Source: Istiophorus platypterus
Taxonomy: Eukaryota > Chordata > Actinopteri > Istiophoriformes > Istiophoridae
NCBI GenBank assembly: GCA_016859345.1
Contig: CM029120.1
Coordinates: forward strand, 7,889,501 to 7,953,500
Direction of reading: 5' to 3'
DNA length: 64,000 nucleotides
Below are positions 36,501 to 46,900 of the stretch, piece by piece. Position 1 is the stretch's first letter. Every line of letters begins with the position of its first letter. The position numbers and the translations under genes were made by a program. Under the pieces are notes generated by a model that was given only the letters and a program-made list of their open reading frames with translations, had not been told where the DNA came from and did not search any database.

Positions 36501-37929
36501 AGAAATCCAAGATGTTACTTTCAGTATTAACATGGTTCCCAAGCTAACAGGTGAAACATCATTCGAGAACTCCCTGGAAGTAAACCGAGTATGGGTTTGA
36601 TAGTTTCCCAGACGGTGTTTGTGTCAGTTTTTTTTCAACTGAAATTTGAAGGGTGTGCTGCTACTCAAATAGAGTAGCCCAAGTCTCCGGTGATTCTCAA
36701 TAGTTTATTTTAGCTATATACCACTGTCCTTATATTGTATTTGCTATGCTTTAGCTATTTCCAAAACTTCCCTGTAAACTTACCTGAATTTTTCTCAAAT
36801 GCTGACTTTATATAACATAACAGCACGAGTTCCTTAAACTACCACTAGCATATCACTGAGCCCAGTGCTACACATTTAAAACTTTATCTAAATCTACTAT
36901 CAATCCAAAACCTGAAGTTTAAACTTAAAGCAACTCAAAACTAGAAGCAGCCAAACATAATCCTAATTTTTCTCTACAGGCGCACACGTCCTTGTTCCAC
37001 TCACCCAGGCCATTGAGCGTCCCAATGTGCGAAATCATAAAGTTGCTGATGCTGTGATTGGCCAGCGAGTCCGCCATGCTGCTGAGAGCCGACGCCCCCG
37101 CCGCCGTGCCGATCAGATACTCAAGAATGAGGTTCCAGCCGATGAAAAACGCCACGCACTCGCCCACGGTCACGTAGCTGTATGTGTAGGCCGAGCCCGT
37201 GGTCTTTGGCACACGCACGCCGAACTCTGCATAACACACCCCTGTGGGACGGAAGGGGAGACCGGTACAGACACACATACATGGGTCAGTGATTTGACTG
37301 CACTATCTTCAAAGTGAAAAGCTGAGTTGAAGGGCTTGATAGGAACATTAAGGTAGTGCTACGATATCCCTTGAGTGCCTCTCATATTATACCTCTGCCC
37401 GTAAAATGCCTTTGCCCTTGTAATAAGTGCGTAGTTATTAAAAGGCTCTTCATATAAATCATATCAGTGTAATGTGATAAGACAGTAACCTCTATACTGT
37501 GGCGTACAGTATGTTATAATCAGTCTAGTGTGTGGGAAAGAGACAGTAAGAGAGGATTTAAGACCAGAAGAGAGTCATTATATGCATGTGTGTGTCTGCA
37601 TTTGCTGTCTCACCAGTCTCACCTGACAGTATGGAGGCCACAGCGGCGATAATGAAGGACACAATGACCCCCGGGCCAGCCATCTCCTTGGCGACCAGCC
37701 CCGAGACCACATACATCCCCGTCCCGACGCAGCTGCCCACGCCCAGCGACACCAGGTCCACCGTGGATAACACACGGGCCAGTCTGGTCCCGTGGGAGCT
37801 GGTGCCCGACATGCCCGAGTCCAACATGGACTCCACGGGTTTGGTCCTCAGGACACGGGAAGTGAAGGTGTTCCATGTCGAGCCCCACTGTACCCTGCGG
37901 GGGTCCAGCTTTCCTACCAGACCGCTCAT
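30246..37929 (-). CDS. slc7a14: solute carrier family 7 member 14 (CAT-like amino acid transporter), nine coding exons
   Basis: CDS is complement(join(30246..30544, 31239..31475, 31579..32074, 32683..32830, 32930..33138, 35039..35185, 35342..35559, 37005..37241, 37623..37929)): 2298 nt, 765 residues plus TGA (human 771). All eight introns are GT-AG; phases in transcript order are 1,1,0,0,2,0,1,1. Seen in the product: DPRRVQWGS near the N-terminus; Gly-rich first span (63-77); CYAEFGVRVPKTTGSAYTYS (105-124) with the CAT-family Glu at 108; NHS sequon at 164; AFIGFDIIATTGEEAKSP (265-282), a hallmark of the CAT branch; a long hydrophilic loop (about 433-560); a C-terminal AA_permease_C-like region (about 624-675); a divergent tail. 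Family knowledge: neuronal and retinal, lysosome-associated, linked in human to retinitis pigmentosa. Transport substrate is debated. The orthology call is secure; 'a' or 'b' copy is not resolved. Confidence 0.96.
30545..31238 (-). other. slc7a14: slc7a14 intron 8
   Basis: 694 nt, AT-rich, with no repeat or exon-like sequence noticed. The neighbouring introns 3 (35186-35341), 5 (32831-32929) and 7 (31476-31578) are only 99-156 nt. Confidence 0.85.
31239..31475 (-). CDS. slc7a14: slc7a14 coding exon 8
   Basis: Residues 588-666 plus one base: RWWALLLLISL span, then ILQQPENPKRLPYMAPCVPF, start of the C-terminal permease region, and ITWIRFSIWCFV. Acceptor TTCCAG|GA, donor GTTG|GTAAGT. Confidence 0.95.
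31579..32074 (-). CDS. slc7a14: slc7a14 coding exon 7
   Basis: The longest exon, residues 423-587 plus one base. It encodes the end of one span (VSLCVLLLRYQPE), the large hydrophilic loop with NTCGAKNLPSLGDNEMLIGK and NYGTVDMTTGIEA, and the next span (about 565-587). Acceptor CTGCAG|GTG, donor TTTG|GTGAGA. Confidence 0.95.
32075..32682 (-). other. slc7a14: slc7a14 intron 6
   Basis: 608 nt between exons 6 and 7. Nothing recognisable apart from canonical splice sites. Confidence 0.85.
32683..32830 (-). CDS. slc7a14: slc7a14 coding exon 6
   Basis: Begins with the last base of codon 373, then FLANVSSYTETPAVACVVSG, ending at LLAYTL (residue 422). Acceptor GTTTAG|G, donor CTG|GTGAGT. Confidence 0.94.
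32930..33138 (-). CDS. slc7a14: slc7a14 coding exon 5
   Basis: Residues 304-372 plus two bases: VSVILTLMVPYYEID through PRVIYAMAGDGLLF. The donor reads TTTAA|GTCAGT, with A rather than the usual G as the last exon base; the next exon restores Lys 373 and the frame. Confidence 0.92.
33139..35038 (-). other. slc7a14: slc7a14 intron 4
   Basis: 1900 nt, the largest coding intron. It holds a TG array (33487-33562), an RFX-like motif (34273-34286) and otherwise AT-rich DNA. Confidence 0.88.
33487..33562. repeat. (TG)n microsatellite in slc7a14 intron 4
   Basis: 76 nt of uninterrupted TG. Confidence 0.97.
35039..35185 (-). CDS. slc7a14: slc7a14 coding exon 4
   Basis: Residues 255-303, 49 codons in phase 0. 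Carries the CAT-branch hallmark AFIGFDIIATTGEEAKSP. Acceptor TCCCAG|GTG, donor TCT|GTGAGT. Confidence 0.96.
35342..35559 (-). CDS. slc7a14: slc7a14 coding exon 3
   Basis: Starts KGEQSYPDLLALL and ends at FLPFGWSG (residue 254). Acceptor CCTCTAG|GT, donor GGGG|GTACGC. Confidence 0.94.
35560..37004 (-). other. slc7a14: slc7a14 intron 2
   Basis: 1445 nt. Contains an interspersed-repeat fragment near 35690-35850 and an unexplained, slightly GC-richer stretch at 36220-36600 that is open in one + frame but has no ATG start and resembles no family I know. Confidence 0.85.
35690..35850 (-). repeat. probable interspersed repeat fragment
   Basis: The order TGTTTTGTCTGATCAACAGT, CCAAAAGATTATAAATATCA and ATGAGAAGCTGTGACCAGCA is one I associate with a common teleost repeat in reverse orientation. 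Borders are approximate. Confidence 0.45.
37005..37241 (-). CDS. slc7a14: slc7a14 coding exon 2
   Basis: Residues 103-181 plus one base. Contains CYAEFGVRVP and the GWNLILEYLIGT segment, both strongly conserved in the family. Acceptor CCCACAG|GG, donor CTGG|GTGAGT. Confidence 0.95.
37242..37622 (-). other. slc7a14: slc7a14 intron 1 (coding)
   Basis: 381 nt with phase 1 boundaries. No repeats noticed. Confidence 0.85.
37623..37929 (-). CDS. slc7a14: slc7a14 coding exon 1
   Basis: Residues 1-102 plus one base: cytoplasmic N-terminus and TM1-TM2 start. ATG at 37929-37927 lies one base after a strong acceptor (pyrimidine-rich tract then CTCAG at 37931), so a noncoding exon probably precedes it. 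Donor TCAG|GTGAGA. Confidence 0.94.
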
Positions 37930-37941
37930 ACTGAGGGCTAA

Positions 37942-37954
37942 AGGTCAAAGGTCA
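37942..37954 (+). promoter_or_regulatory. perfect DR1 nuclear-receptor element
   Basis: AGGTCAAAGGTCA, two perfect AGGTCA half-sites with a 1-nt spacer (HNF4/RXR/COUP-TF type). It ends 12 nt before the slc7a14 start codon on the other strand and overlaps the pyrimidine tract of the acceptor. Occupancy is unknown. Confidence 0.45.
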
Positions 37955-40900
37955 GAGTCCAAGGAAAGAATTTTAAAAGGAAGAGTAGGGAGATACTGAT
38001 TCTCTGATCCTTTTCCTTCTCCTTTTTCACAGTATTCTTGAGCAAACAATTGTGTCAAGCACAGAGGAGGAGGAAGTATTCCAAATCCAACTAATGGAAG
38101 AAGATGTCGCTGCCTTTGCCTCAGTTTTCTTCTACCATGCTATATCTTATGCTGGTTTAGTGGAATCCCTTCTCAGTTTTTCCCCACATGGTGACGGAGG
38201 GAGTTATCTGGAAAAAAAAAAAAATAAATAAAAGTTGGATTATTAATTTATCCAGCATTTCGTAACACCTTCCATTATTTATCCGAGACAATGATTTATT
38301 TTCGAGCGTGCAACGCCAAGACACAGGAGCCCCACGGTGGAGACCTATTACACATTCTTCCACAAATGAAGCGTGCCTGAATGAGAAAGCAGCTAATTAG
38401 CAGTCCTCTCCTTGTGGCCCTGTTGCTATAGTAGCCAAGCTCATGAGGGAAGGCAAAGGACGCTAAATCATTTTCTGTTTTTGGAAAGGAAAAAATAATG
38501 ATATGTGTATCTCCATTTAAATCCTTCCAATCAGTGTAAAGTTTCTTTGAACAGGTAAAGACCCGAACAGAGCTGTCATGATTTCATTGTGATATAGATA
38601 TAGGAAGTTGATGATATGAGTCTATAGTGCTGCTTGTTAACTTTATAATGTGATTAACTGTCACAGTTCTCGCATTACAGTTTTACATATGTAGAATGAG
38701 TGTTACTGTAGCACTTTACTTAGGTGAAACTTAAAGGTACTTGTAATTAACTAGGGTTTTATGCTCCTTTACATCTTTAATCCATTACTTTACGTGAATT
38801 TACTGTCAACTATAGTTTCAGTTTCTTTACAGATGAGGGCTGTATATACAAAACCCTAGAAATGAACAGCTGAAAATTACAGATTCCCTGATAATTTCTA
38901 CACTAATAAAAAAAAAAAATTCAACAAAGGACTTATCTAGCAATTTGTCTATTACCATAAGAAATTTGCATAAATTTGTGTAAATGAAACAGGAAATGTT
39001 CGTTGAAAGTAATGTTCCTTGTAAATAAATAAACAGTTATCGTGAATTTTGTCCATAACATGACTGAATTAGCTTGGTTTTGAAGTTTTTACATCCACGT
39101 TTCCTTGAATATATATTATTTACAAGTGTTAGCAGCAAAGTGTACTGCTTTAGCTGCTTATATTTTGCTGATAACACAACCATACAATATGAAACTTTAT
39201 CTTAGTATTTTTTTCGTCGCATTTAAATAAAGGATCTTAATAATTATACCCAAACTGTGTACAATTACACTGCAGCAATGCAAAAAGTCATTAAAATGTT
39301 TCCTTGTGATGAAAATATGACCCCACATTGAAACTGTAGTAAACAAACTGCGATTGTTCTTTAAGAACAGTTGTTAGAAATGTTTGTGCGGCGTGTGGGT
39401 CAACAAAAAGAAACATGTTGCCGAATACATAAGTAGGCAATAGCTGAAACAACCCAAATTTAATTTTTTTTCCGGCTGAATAATTATAACAATTATATAT
39501 TGTGTTTCAAGCATAATGGAAAATTTTCAAGCAGGCTTTAGAACCCTCGTCACAACTTTTCAACCGTGTCTCTGATGCCATATGAGTAATGGTGTGATAA
39601 GAGATGCTGTTGAAAAAGAAGATGTTGTAGTCATCATTTGTGGCCTTGTCCACCTTTCCCTCTTCCTCTCCATCTTAACTGCAGTGAACTAACACTCACC
39701 ATTCATCCACTCTGAACACCAACTACAAGTTACTGAACAAACACACACTCACATACTGTACATTGCGCTCGCATTGCCTCTCAGCTATAATAAGAGCCAC
39801 TCAAATGATGACTGCAATTACCCGGCTGTTTAGCCAGAGTGGGCCGATGGTGCTATTGTCACTGCACTTAGTGAAAGTATGAGCGTGTGCAGTGGTAGAA
39901 AAAGACCAAAAGGCGATTTAATTTGTGTGTGATTTTGAGCGCTGGGTGGGGCAAGGGAGGGGGTGGAGGGGTTCTTAACCCATGTCAATGCCAACTCACA
40001 CTGCGATTTTCAGATATAGCAGTTTTGCTGGTAGAAGGATAGCCGATGGCCAAGGAATGCATTATATATGACATTAAAACTGGTTTAAGCAAACAGTGTC
40101 ACGCAAGCATATCACTGAAAATTGATTCGAGAATATCGTTAAAAAACATCATGGTTTCTCTTTGCTAACCCGGAACCAGAAAAGAAAAACCACGCCATGA
40201 GGGCACAACGCAGCCTCCAGAGGATATAGAACACACACACACACAGTCTAGAATATTCAATTAGAATAGAGTATATCTTAAATTAAGGCAAATGTTTCAT
40301 CTTAATTGTATTATCTCAAGGGGATAAGGCGTTTGACATAACTCATAAAATATGACCCAACCGCATGCAATAGCTTTGTAAGATATTAGGGCTCACATCA
40401 TCGCGCAAAATCCCTGAGATTAATGCTGGCATTGTCCACCGCACCAGTCTTTGCTACGGTACAGTTTCATTACTCGTACACAGGCAGAGGACTGGTTCCA
40501 ATTTACTGCAGTTTCCTTTTTCAAATAAGAAAAAAATATGCACACAGTCTCGTATTTTGTTCAGAGACACAATTATTTTACCTGCCTGTTATTTTTTCAT
40601 ATTGGAATTCAGAGCGAATGGTTTGGCACATTTTCTGGAGTAAAAACATGGCAATACTGGCCCATTTAATTCATTAAATTGAGTATAAATTTCTGAAACA
40701 ATTCATAAAAGCAGAGTATGAAAAGTGGATTTAATTGTGATATTACAAAGGAAACTCAAAAGTGTGCTTTTGTTTAATTCAGCAGTATAATTCTATCATG
40801 ATACCAAGTTCTCCCATGTTTAACAATTAGTCTAAAAGGAAATTTGATTAAGTGAATCTGTTCTAATTTTGGTTGCAAATTAACTATTGATTACAAAAAG

Positions 40901-41220
40901 AGATATCCAACAAATCCATAAACCAAAAACTTAGTGTCTGCACATAACTTTTAACATTATCGCTAAAACCATTAATGGCATATACATACACACTCATTCC
41001 AGACAAGCAGATAAACACATATACAGAGGAACAAAGTAGGAACAAGTGGGCACAATCTAAAAACTCATTATTGAGTGCATTGGTGATTGTCTGTGTGGAT
41101 GTGAATGAGAGGAGAGGAGAAGATGAAAGGATTAGGAAGGAAGGTTAAGGAGGATGTGCAGACTGATAAACAGCAAATCTGTTCGAGCACTGGGCTTTGA
41201 TCATCCTGTGAGACTGTCAA

Positions 41221-41224
<4 letters not shown>

Positions 41225-41268
<44 letters not shown>

Positions 41269-41272
41269 TGTG
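41225..41272. repeat. (TG)n microsatellite
   Basis: TG run with one TA interruption, directly left of the interspersed repeat at 41300. Confidence 0.95.
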
Positions 41273-41299
41273 CATGTGGGCGTGTGCATGTGGGCGTGT

Positions 41300-41500
41300 G
41301 CTCGTGCTTCTGTCCTTGTGAGGACAAGTTTTAGACCTTTGGAGTGAGGACATTTTGGTTGGTCCTCACAAGTTTAAAGGGCTGTTGGTTAAGACTTGGT
41401 TTCAGGGTTAAGGTTAGAATTAGTTCAAGTTAGTTTGAGGGCAAGGTTTTTGTATTTAGTTGTGATCATTAAGGTAAGGGACAAGGGGCTCGGGTCAACA
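41300..41500 (+). repeat. interspersed repeat with 'GTGAGGAC' and GGTTAGG-like motifs
   Basis: CCTTGTGAGGACAAG, GAGTGAGGACATTTTGG, GGTCCTCACAAGTTTAAAGG and TTAAGACTTGGTTTCAGGG follow a TG array. Similar units are frequent in teleost genomes. Confidence 0.6.
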
Positions 41501-41558
41501 TAGGCTGTGTTTGAGATTGGGACCCCTTCTTCCCCCATGCCCCCCATTCAACACAAAT

Positions 41559-41591
<33 letters not shown>

Positions 41592-41878
41592 AATACAGCC
41601 TTTCATCATTCAATATCACAAATTTTAATCATGCACGCAGCTTGTTTTTTCAAAAAATCTAATAGAGTTAAATGTCGTCTGGCTAGTTTGATCGACATTG
41701 ACCACCTGTCCTGTGCTCAGTGCACAGTATTATATAGATCACCACAACACAGCTGCACAAAGCACCAGGGCAGCAGGTGTTCCATCTGCTCCGTGCTGTA
41801 AATCTCACCTCAGTTTACCAACAGCAAATCCCGGGATCACGGTTAGTCTGAGAGTATTTAAACTTTGTAGAAAGAAGA

Positions 41879-42030
41879 ATACTTGCCATTTCCGGGAATA
41901 CGCTTCGCCCTCTGGCCGAGAGTTCGATGAGAAGATCGATACGGCCCCGAAGATGGGAACCAATTAGCCTAGCTTAGCATAGGGACTGAAAGCAGGGGGC
42001 AACAGCTAGCCCGTCTCCGTCCCAAGCTCT
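41879..42030 (+). repeat. interspersed repeat, GCTTAGCTTAGCATAAAGAC family (partial)
   Basis: Contains CATTTCCGGGAATACGCTTC, GGCCGAGAGTTCGATGAGAA, CCTAGCTTAGCATAGGGACT and CAACAGCTAGCCCGTCTCCG, in the same order as the copy at 4699. Confidence 0.65.
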
Positions 42031-43269
42031 GGCGTCTCGCCATCACTGCGAGTTTTCCGGGGAACCAGCGGAGCTTCCCATTCAGTCAAGAGCAAGAACA
42101 TTTTTACCCATTCTAGGCTAATCTTACAGTGAGCACCAGCTAAACCAGTCTAGCTGCCAAAACGACATCAGCACAAGTGACAGCTTTCACGGCAAGAGCA
42201 TAACAAAAGGGATTTTCAGATCTTGCCATCTCCCAGAATTGTATATAATATAAAATAATACAGCCATGGCCCATAGTGCTCTTCAGACTATTCCTTTAAG
42301 GTAGACTAAGGTAGACTGCACACTACCAGGACAATTTCAATGAGAGAGAGAAAAATATCTCACCACTAAAAAATGCATTGCATGTCACACAATGCAAACG
42401 ACGACGCGTGGTTGTTCTCCAATGGCAACGACGCTTAGAACGGGGACGGAGACAGGCGCAGTGCCGTTCTCCTCAGCTTTTGTACGGAGCACAAACTAAA
42501 GTGCCAGTGAATACTGAATTATTTAACAGAGCATGGGTGCAGGCAATAGATTTCATATTTATTTAAACTTGAAGCCATGGAATTTCTCGCGTTGCTCTTG
42601 CCATTTCATCACAAGCCGCTGGAAATATGAGTGTATATTTGAACAAAACAGCAAAGAACAGAAAAAAAACGGTGAATACGAGAGATTTGAACAACTGCCA
42701 TCGTGTCCCAGCGTGTAAGCAACTCATCGCTGTTGTGATTACAGCTGCCCTGTTACACGCAGGCAGGCAATGTAATAGAATTTCAATATATATATATTTC
42801 TTCAATATCATATCACTAAACAAACACCCATTATCTGCTCAGCCAGAGTGCTGCTGTTTAAAAATCAATAGCTTAATCCCCGTCACCATAATCGTCGTCA
42901 AAACCTCTAGCATCTTAGCATTAGTTCGTCTCGAGATGAGAGAGCTGTCAGAACATCCATCCTTGTGTCTAATCAGCTATGACTAAGCCTGTCTCTGCAT
43001 CCGCCCCTGCCCGTGTCTGAATTACCGGTTGAATAACCTGATTGAGCTCTCACTGCCTTTCCAGTAAGAGCCACGTCGGCTTAATAAAGCTGAGAGCCCT
43101 CATGATTCACCAAAAACCAACTTGGCAACCATCCTGCATCGCATGGCCCTTGTTTACAAAAAAACAAAAACAAAAACAAAAAATAAAAACCTGGCAAGTG
43201 CCCCCAGCCCCAATCTCATAGCCCACAGACAAAACAGGAGGGAGCCAACTCATCATAATTTGGTATAAT

Positions 43270-43590
43270 ACCTGAGTCAGGAAAATTTGTTGAACCACTG
43301 TTTCACTGTGCCTAAATCCAGCTTATGTTTTGGTGTGCGGCTTTTGAGGAAAACGTTATTGGAAGGTGCATCCGAGCAACTCGGCCTTTCTGACTTTTCA
43401 CCACTTTGACGGAAAACATCCCAATAACCGTCGGACGGACTGGGACCAAACTTTGCACAGGAATTCGTGGTTACTGGATGATGAATCCTACTGAGATCAC
43501 CTGACTTTTCATCGTACACCACCATGATCATTTGAGTGAAATGTCTCAACAACGACTGGACAGATTTCTTGGTCATTTTAGCTAAGCGGA
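43270..43590 (-). repeat. probable interspersed repeat fragment
   Basis: Reads on the minus strand as GTAGGATTCATCATCCAGTA, then TGCAAAGTTTGGTCCCAGTC, GTTATTGGGATGTTTTCCGT and CAAAGTGGTGAAAAG, preceded by a second CAGTCGTTGTTGAGACATTT unit. The phrase order is typical of a frequent percomorph repeat. Confidence 0.5.
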
Positions 43591-43744
43591 GTCGAGCTGT
43601 TACATGTTGTTGTGTCTCTGCCTACGTTTCGTATTTGTCTGCCTGTTTGCATGTTTGACTGTCTGCCTGGCAGTGAAGGATGATAGGAGGTCAAAGGACA
43701 ATGTTACATAAACAACAAAGTGCATGTATAGATGGATGAAAGGA

Positions 43745-43841
43745 TGGATAGATAGATAGTTAGATAGATAGATGGATAGATAGATAGTAGATAGACAGAT
43801 AGATAGATAGATAGATAGTTAGATAGATAGATAGATAGATG

Positions 43842-43900
<59 letters not shown>

Positions 43901-43909
43901 CGATAGATC

Positions 43910-43962
<53 letters not shown>
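43745..43962. repeat. (GATA)n tetranucleotide array
   Basis: About 218 nt of GATA repeats with a few GTTA, GGAT and GATC variant units. The largest tetranucleotide array in the window. Confidence 0.97.
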
Positions 43963-43963
<1 letters not shown>

Positions 43964-46900
43964 GAAAATATGACCTCGCATAAGTCATGCTAGAGTGTGT
44001 GCACAGCTCTACTTCAGTGCATCTCAGTATTAAAATTTATGAGGCCAGCCTCCGTGGACTGTTGCTTAGAATACCATGCAGTCTACAGCCTAATCTCTTG
44101 AAAACAATTATGCAGCACTATCAATCACTGTGACCAACAGTATATCAGTGCTCATTTAATCACTGCTACTTCCACTTCTGTGGGCCTTATTGTTCAATGT
44201 AGTTCAGTCCTATTAATGCGCAGAAATATCAAAATATCATTTCATCCAAGGAGACATATTTGCAACAATTACATGCGGTTGAGGAGGCTTACAGATATCC
44301 GCAGTAAATGGCTGGTTATAAAGACGAGATGTTGAGTCCTAAATTCATTTCCTTGTGCTTGACTGACTTTGGCGGCTGTCTGGCTGATTCAGTGCCTTGC
44401 CTGACTGGCCACAGTCTCCCTATCCGACAAGCCTAATGAATCTGATTTCTCATTTGACGGAAAAGAGAAATTGCCGCCTGCCAGGTTGATTTCGTTTGTC
44501 ATCGGTCACAATTCAACCATCCCTCTCTGTCTAAAGTGTTGGGAGACCGTTTTTATTTTTATTTTTTTTTTTCTATGTAAGAAATGTGATGTTATGTTCC
44601 AGTTTCACTGAGGAGACTGCCTGACTGGCTCATGATTTTCTGATAGATTTTTTGTTTGAGTAACTAATTATTAGGAAACCGTCTCGTTCCGCATGGTCTC
44701 ATCGACCAGCAGAGTTTCTTGGGTGCGCATCGAGGAGCCGGCATGCCTGCGTGACCACATGTATAGGAAAATGAATACAGTGATTATGGCAATTGTTTGT
44801 AACCTCCCCCCGTGTTCCTCTGGATGGGTTTAGTAAACTAACTTGATTTAATCCCCAGGTGACACTGGAGGTCCTAATCCAGCCGTGTCTTTCTGATTCA
44901 CACGCGCTAATTTAATTGCCTTCTTATCTGTGACTGCTAATATGCCCTTTATGTCAGAAACGTGGGAGGCACTCAAGAAAATTCACTTCCCCTTGTAGAA
45001 TGATGAGTCTAGTGGGTGAAAAGATGCAGCCATCTGGCAAAGAGTAAACAATTACATTGTAAAGTTATGGCTCAGGTATCATTAAACTAAGACTGGAGGA
45101 AATGATGACTGTAAATTTAATCTATGTTTTTTTTATATCACATTACAGTGCACAAGACCCAGTTAGGCAAATGATTATATTGGGTAGTGAATTGCGCTTT
45201 ATAACATGTCATATACTTAATGTTCTGAAAATTATGGAAGTTGTGACAATAGTTTTATGTATATTTTGAGGAGTGTATTATAAATAGCCTAGGCTAAGTT
45301 CATGTTTATATTTGCTATTGTTTCTTCTTTATTTACAAGCATCCAGGTGCACATACTGTATAATTACCATTTACGACAGGTGATGGTGCTGTAAGGTTAG
45401 TGCATGTGTAAAAAGGAAAAAAACATTAACAAAGCAGTGCTAAAATGTAGAGAATTCTACAAAAATCGGATTGAAACAAGTTTTTCGATGAAATTATATT
45501 TTGTGTTAAAAGGAGCAGCAAGCAATCCCATGAGATCATCATTCTTTGGATCAGCTGCCATGCTGTTGCTGTCTAGATCTTCAAATAAATTGTCATTCAT
45601 CTCTTCCTAAGCCGCCTGGACTTGTGGAAACTCTGGTTTATTCATGAGGAAGTTGGATTCGATTAAATGGAACACAAGTCGAAGTTAAGACAGCCCCAGC
45701 AGATCCGCGTAGAAGTGCACTTGCAACTTGAAAAATGGCTGCCACGCAGTGCAAATGATGAGTGGGCAAGAAAGATGGCACCAGTCAAAATTTAAAAAAC
45801 ATAGGAAAGTGCATCCAAAATTGAAGTGAACAAGGTCCTCGTATACATAAACCTTTATAAAAAACTGAGGTGAGGTCTAAATATGCCATGAAGTATAAAC
45901 ATATAAATGACTGTCAACGTCCCATCCAACATTCTGTCAATTCCTATCCAATTATTGAAATGTCTCACTGAGAAACACGATTGGAACTGGCAGTAGACAA
46001 ATATAAACACAAACAAGGATGTCCCTCAGCTTCACTTAGTTGGCTGTCTGACCAGTTTACTCATTTACCAGCAGGCTGGCTCAGTTTCCCGCTTGCTGAT
46101 GGGTCTGACTCAGTTCTGGTTTTGACCATTAAGCTCAAACATGTTGATCTTTGAAATGAGCAGACAGAAATGAAAAATAAATAAATAAATAAATAACTCT
46201 GCGGTTGCGTGTCTTTTCGAGGTGTATTAGCCGTTGGCTCTGGTTTCGTAGGTTGAGACAAACTGCTCTGCATGACTGACCCGTCTGCCAGCCCCAAATT
46301 CACTCACAAATTTGCCTGCCATACCCCCTATCTGTCTTGGCCTAATGCGGCACAGTGGGAGCCTGCAGCTCAAAGCACAATGGATCAGGCTCCACACTGC
46401 AAGATAAATACAAACAACCGTCTGACCCCCTCTGGCTCCTTGGCTAACCAGCCATATCAGTGACATCTCTGTCCGTGTGGCCTTAAGCGTTAAAAAACAA
46501 CAGGCTCATTTCGAACACTCGGGGACTAACCCAGGGTGTAGACTAACTTGTTGCCTGAGTACAAACCTCAATCGGAGACATTTAGGCTTTAAGACAAGGC
46601 TTAAATCCCGGACTTAAAACTGGATCTTTGATTCTGCTTCCAGACTTCAGGCATATTCTGCTGACTAACTCCAATACTGTAAAGTATTTGGAGCACTCAG
46701 AGATAATGGAGAAAAGAATAATTGCCAGCGGTTGCCAAAACACATTTTCCCCCACAGCCTCATCTCTATCGATCCAATTTGCTAATCCCCATCCCTGTTG
46801 TGGGGAGTATGTGTCATACTGTAGAATCTGATCGAGCTCGCTATATAGCATCCCTGCATTAAAACATATATTGCATTTGATAATCAGTGACAAAATGCAT

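Noticed and set aside
36151..36600. 149-codon open frame inside slc7a14 intron 2
   Set aside because: Begins at GTG rather than ATG, matches no family I recognise, and lies within an intron on the opposite strand.
43704..43988. Tyr/Leu/Ser-rich minus-strand open frame
   Set aside because: It is a translation of the GATA array only.
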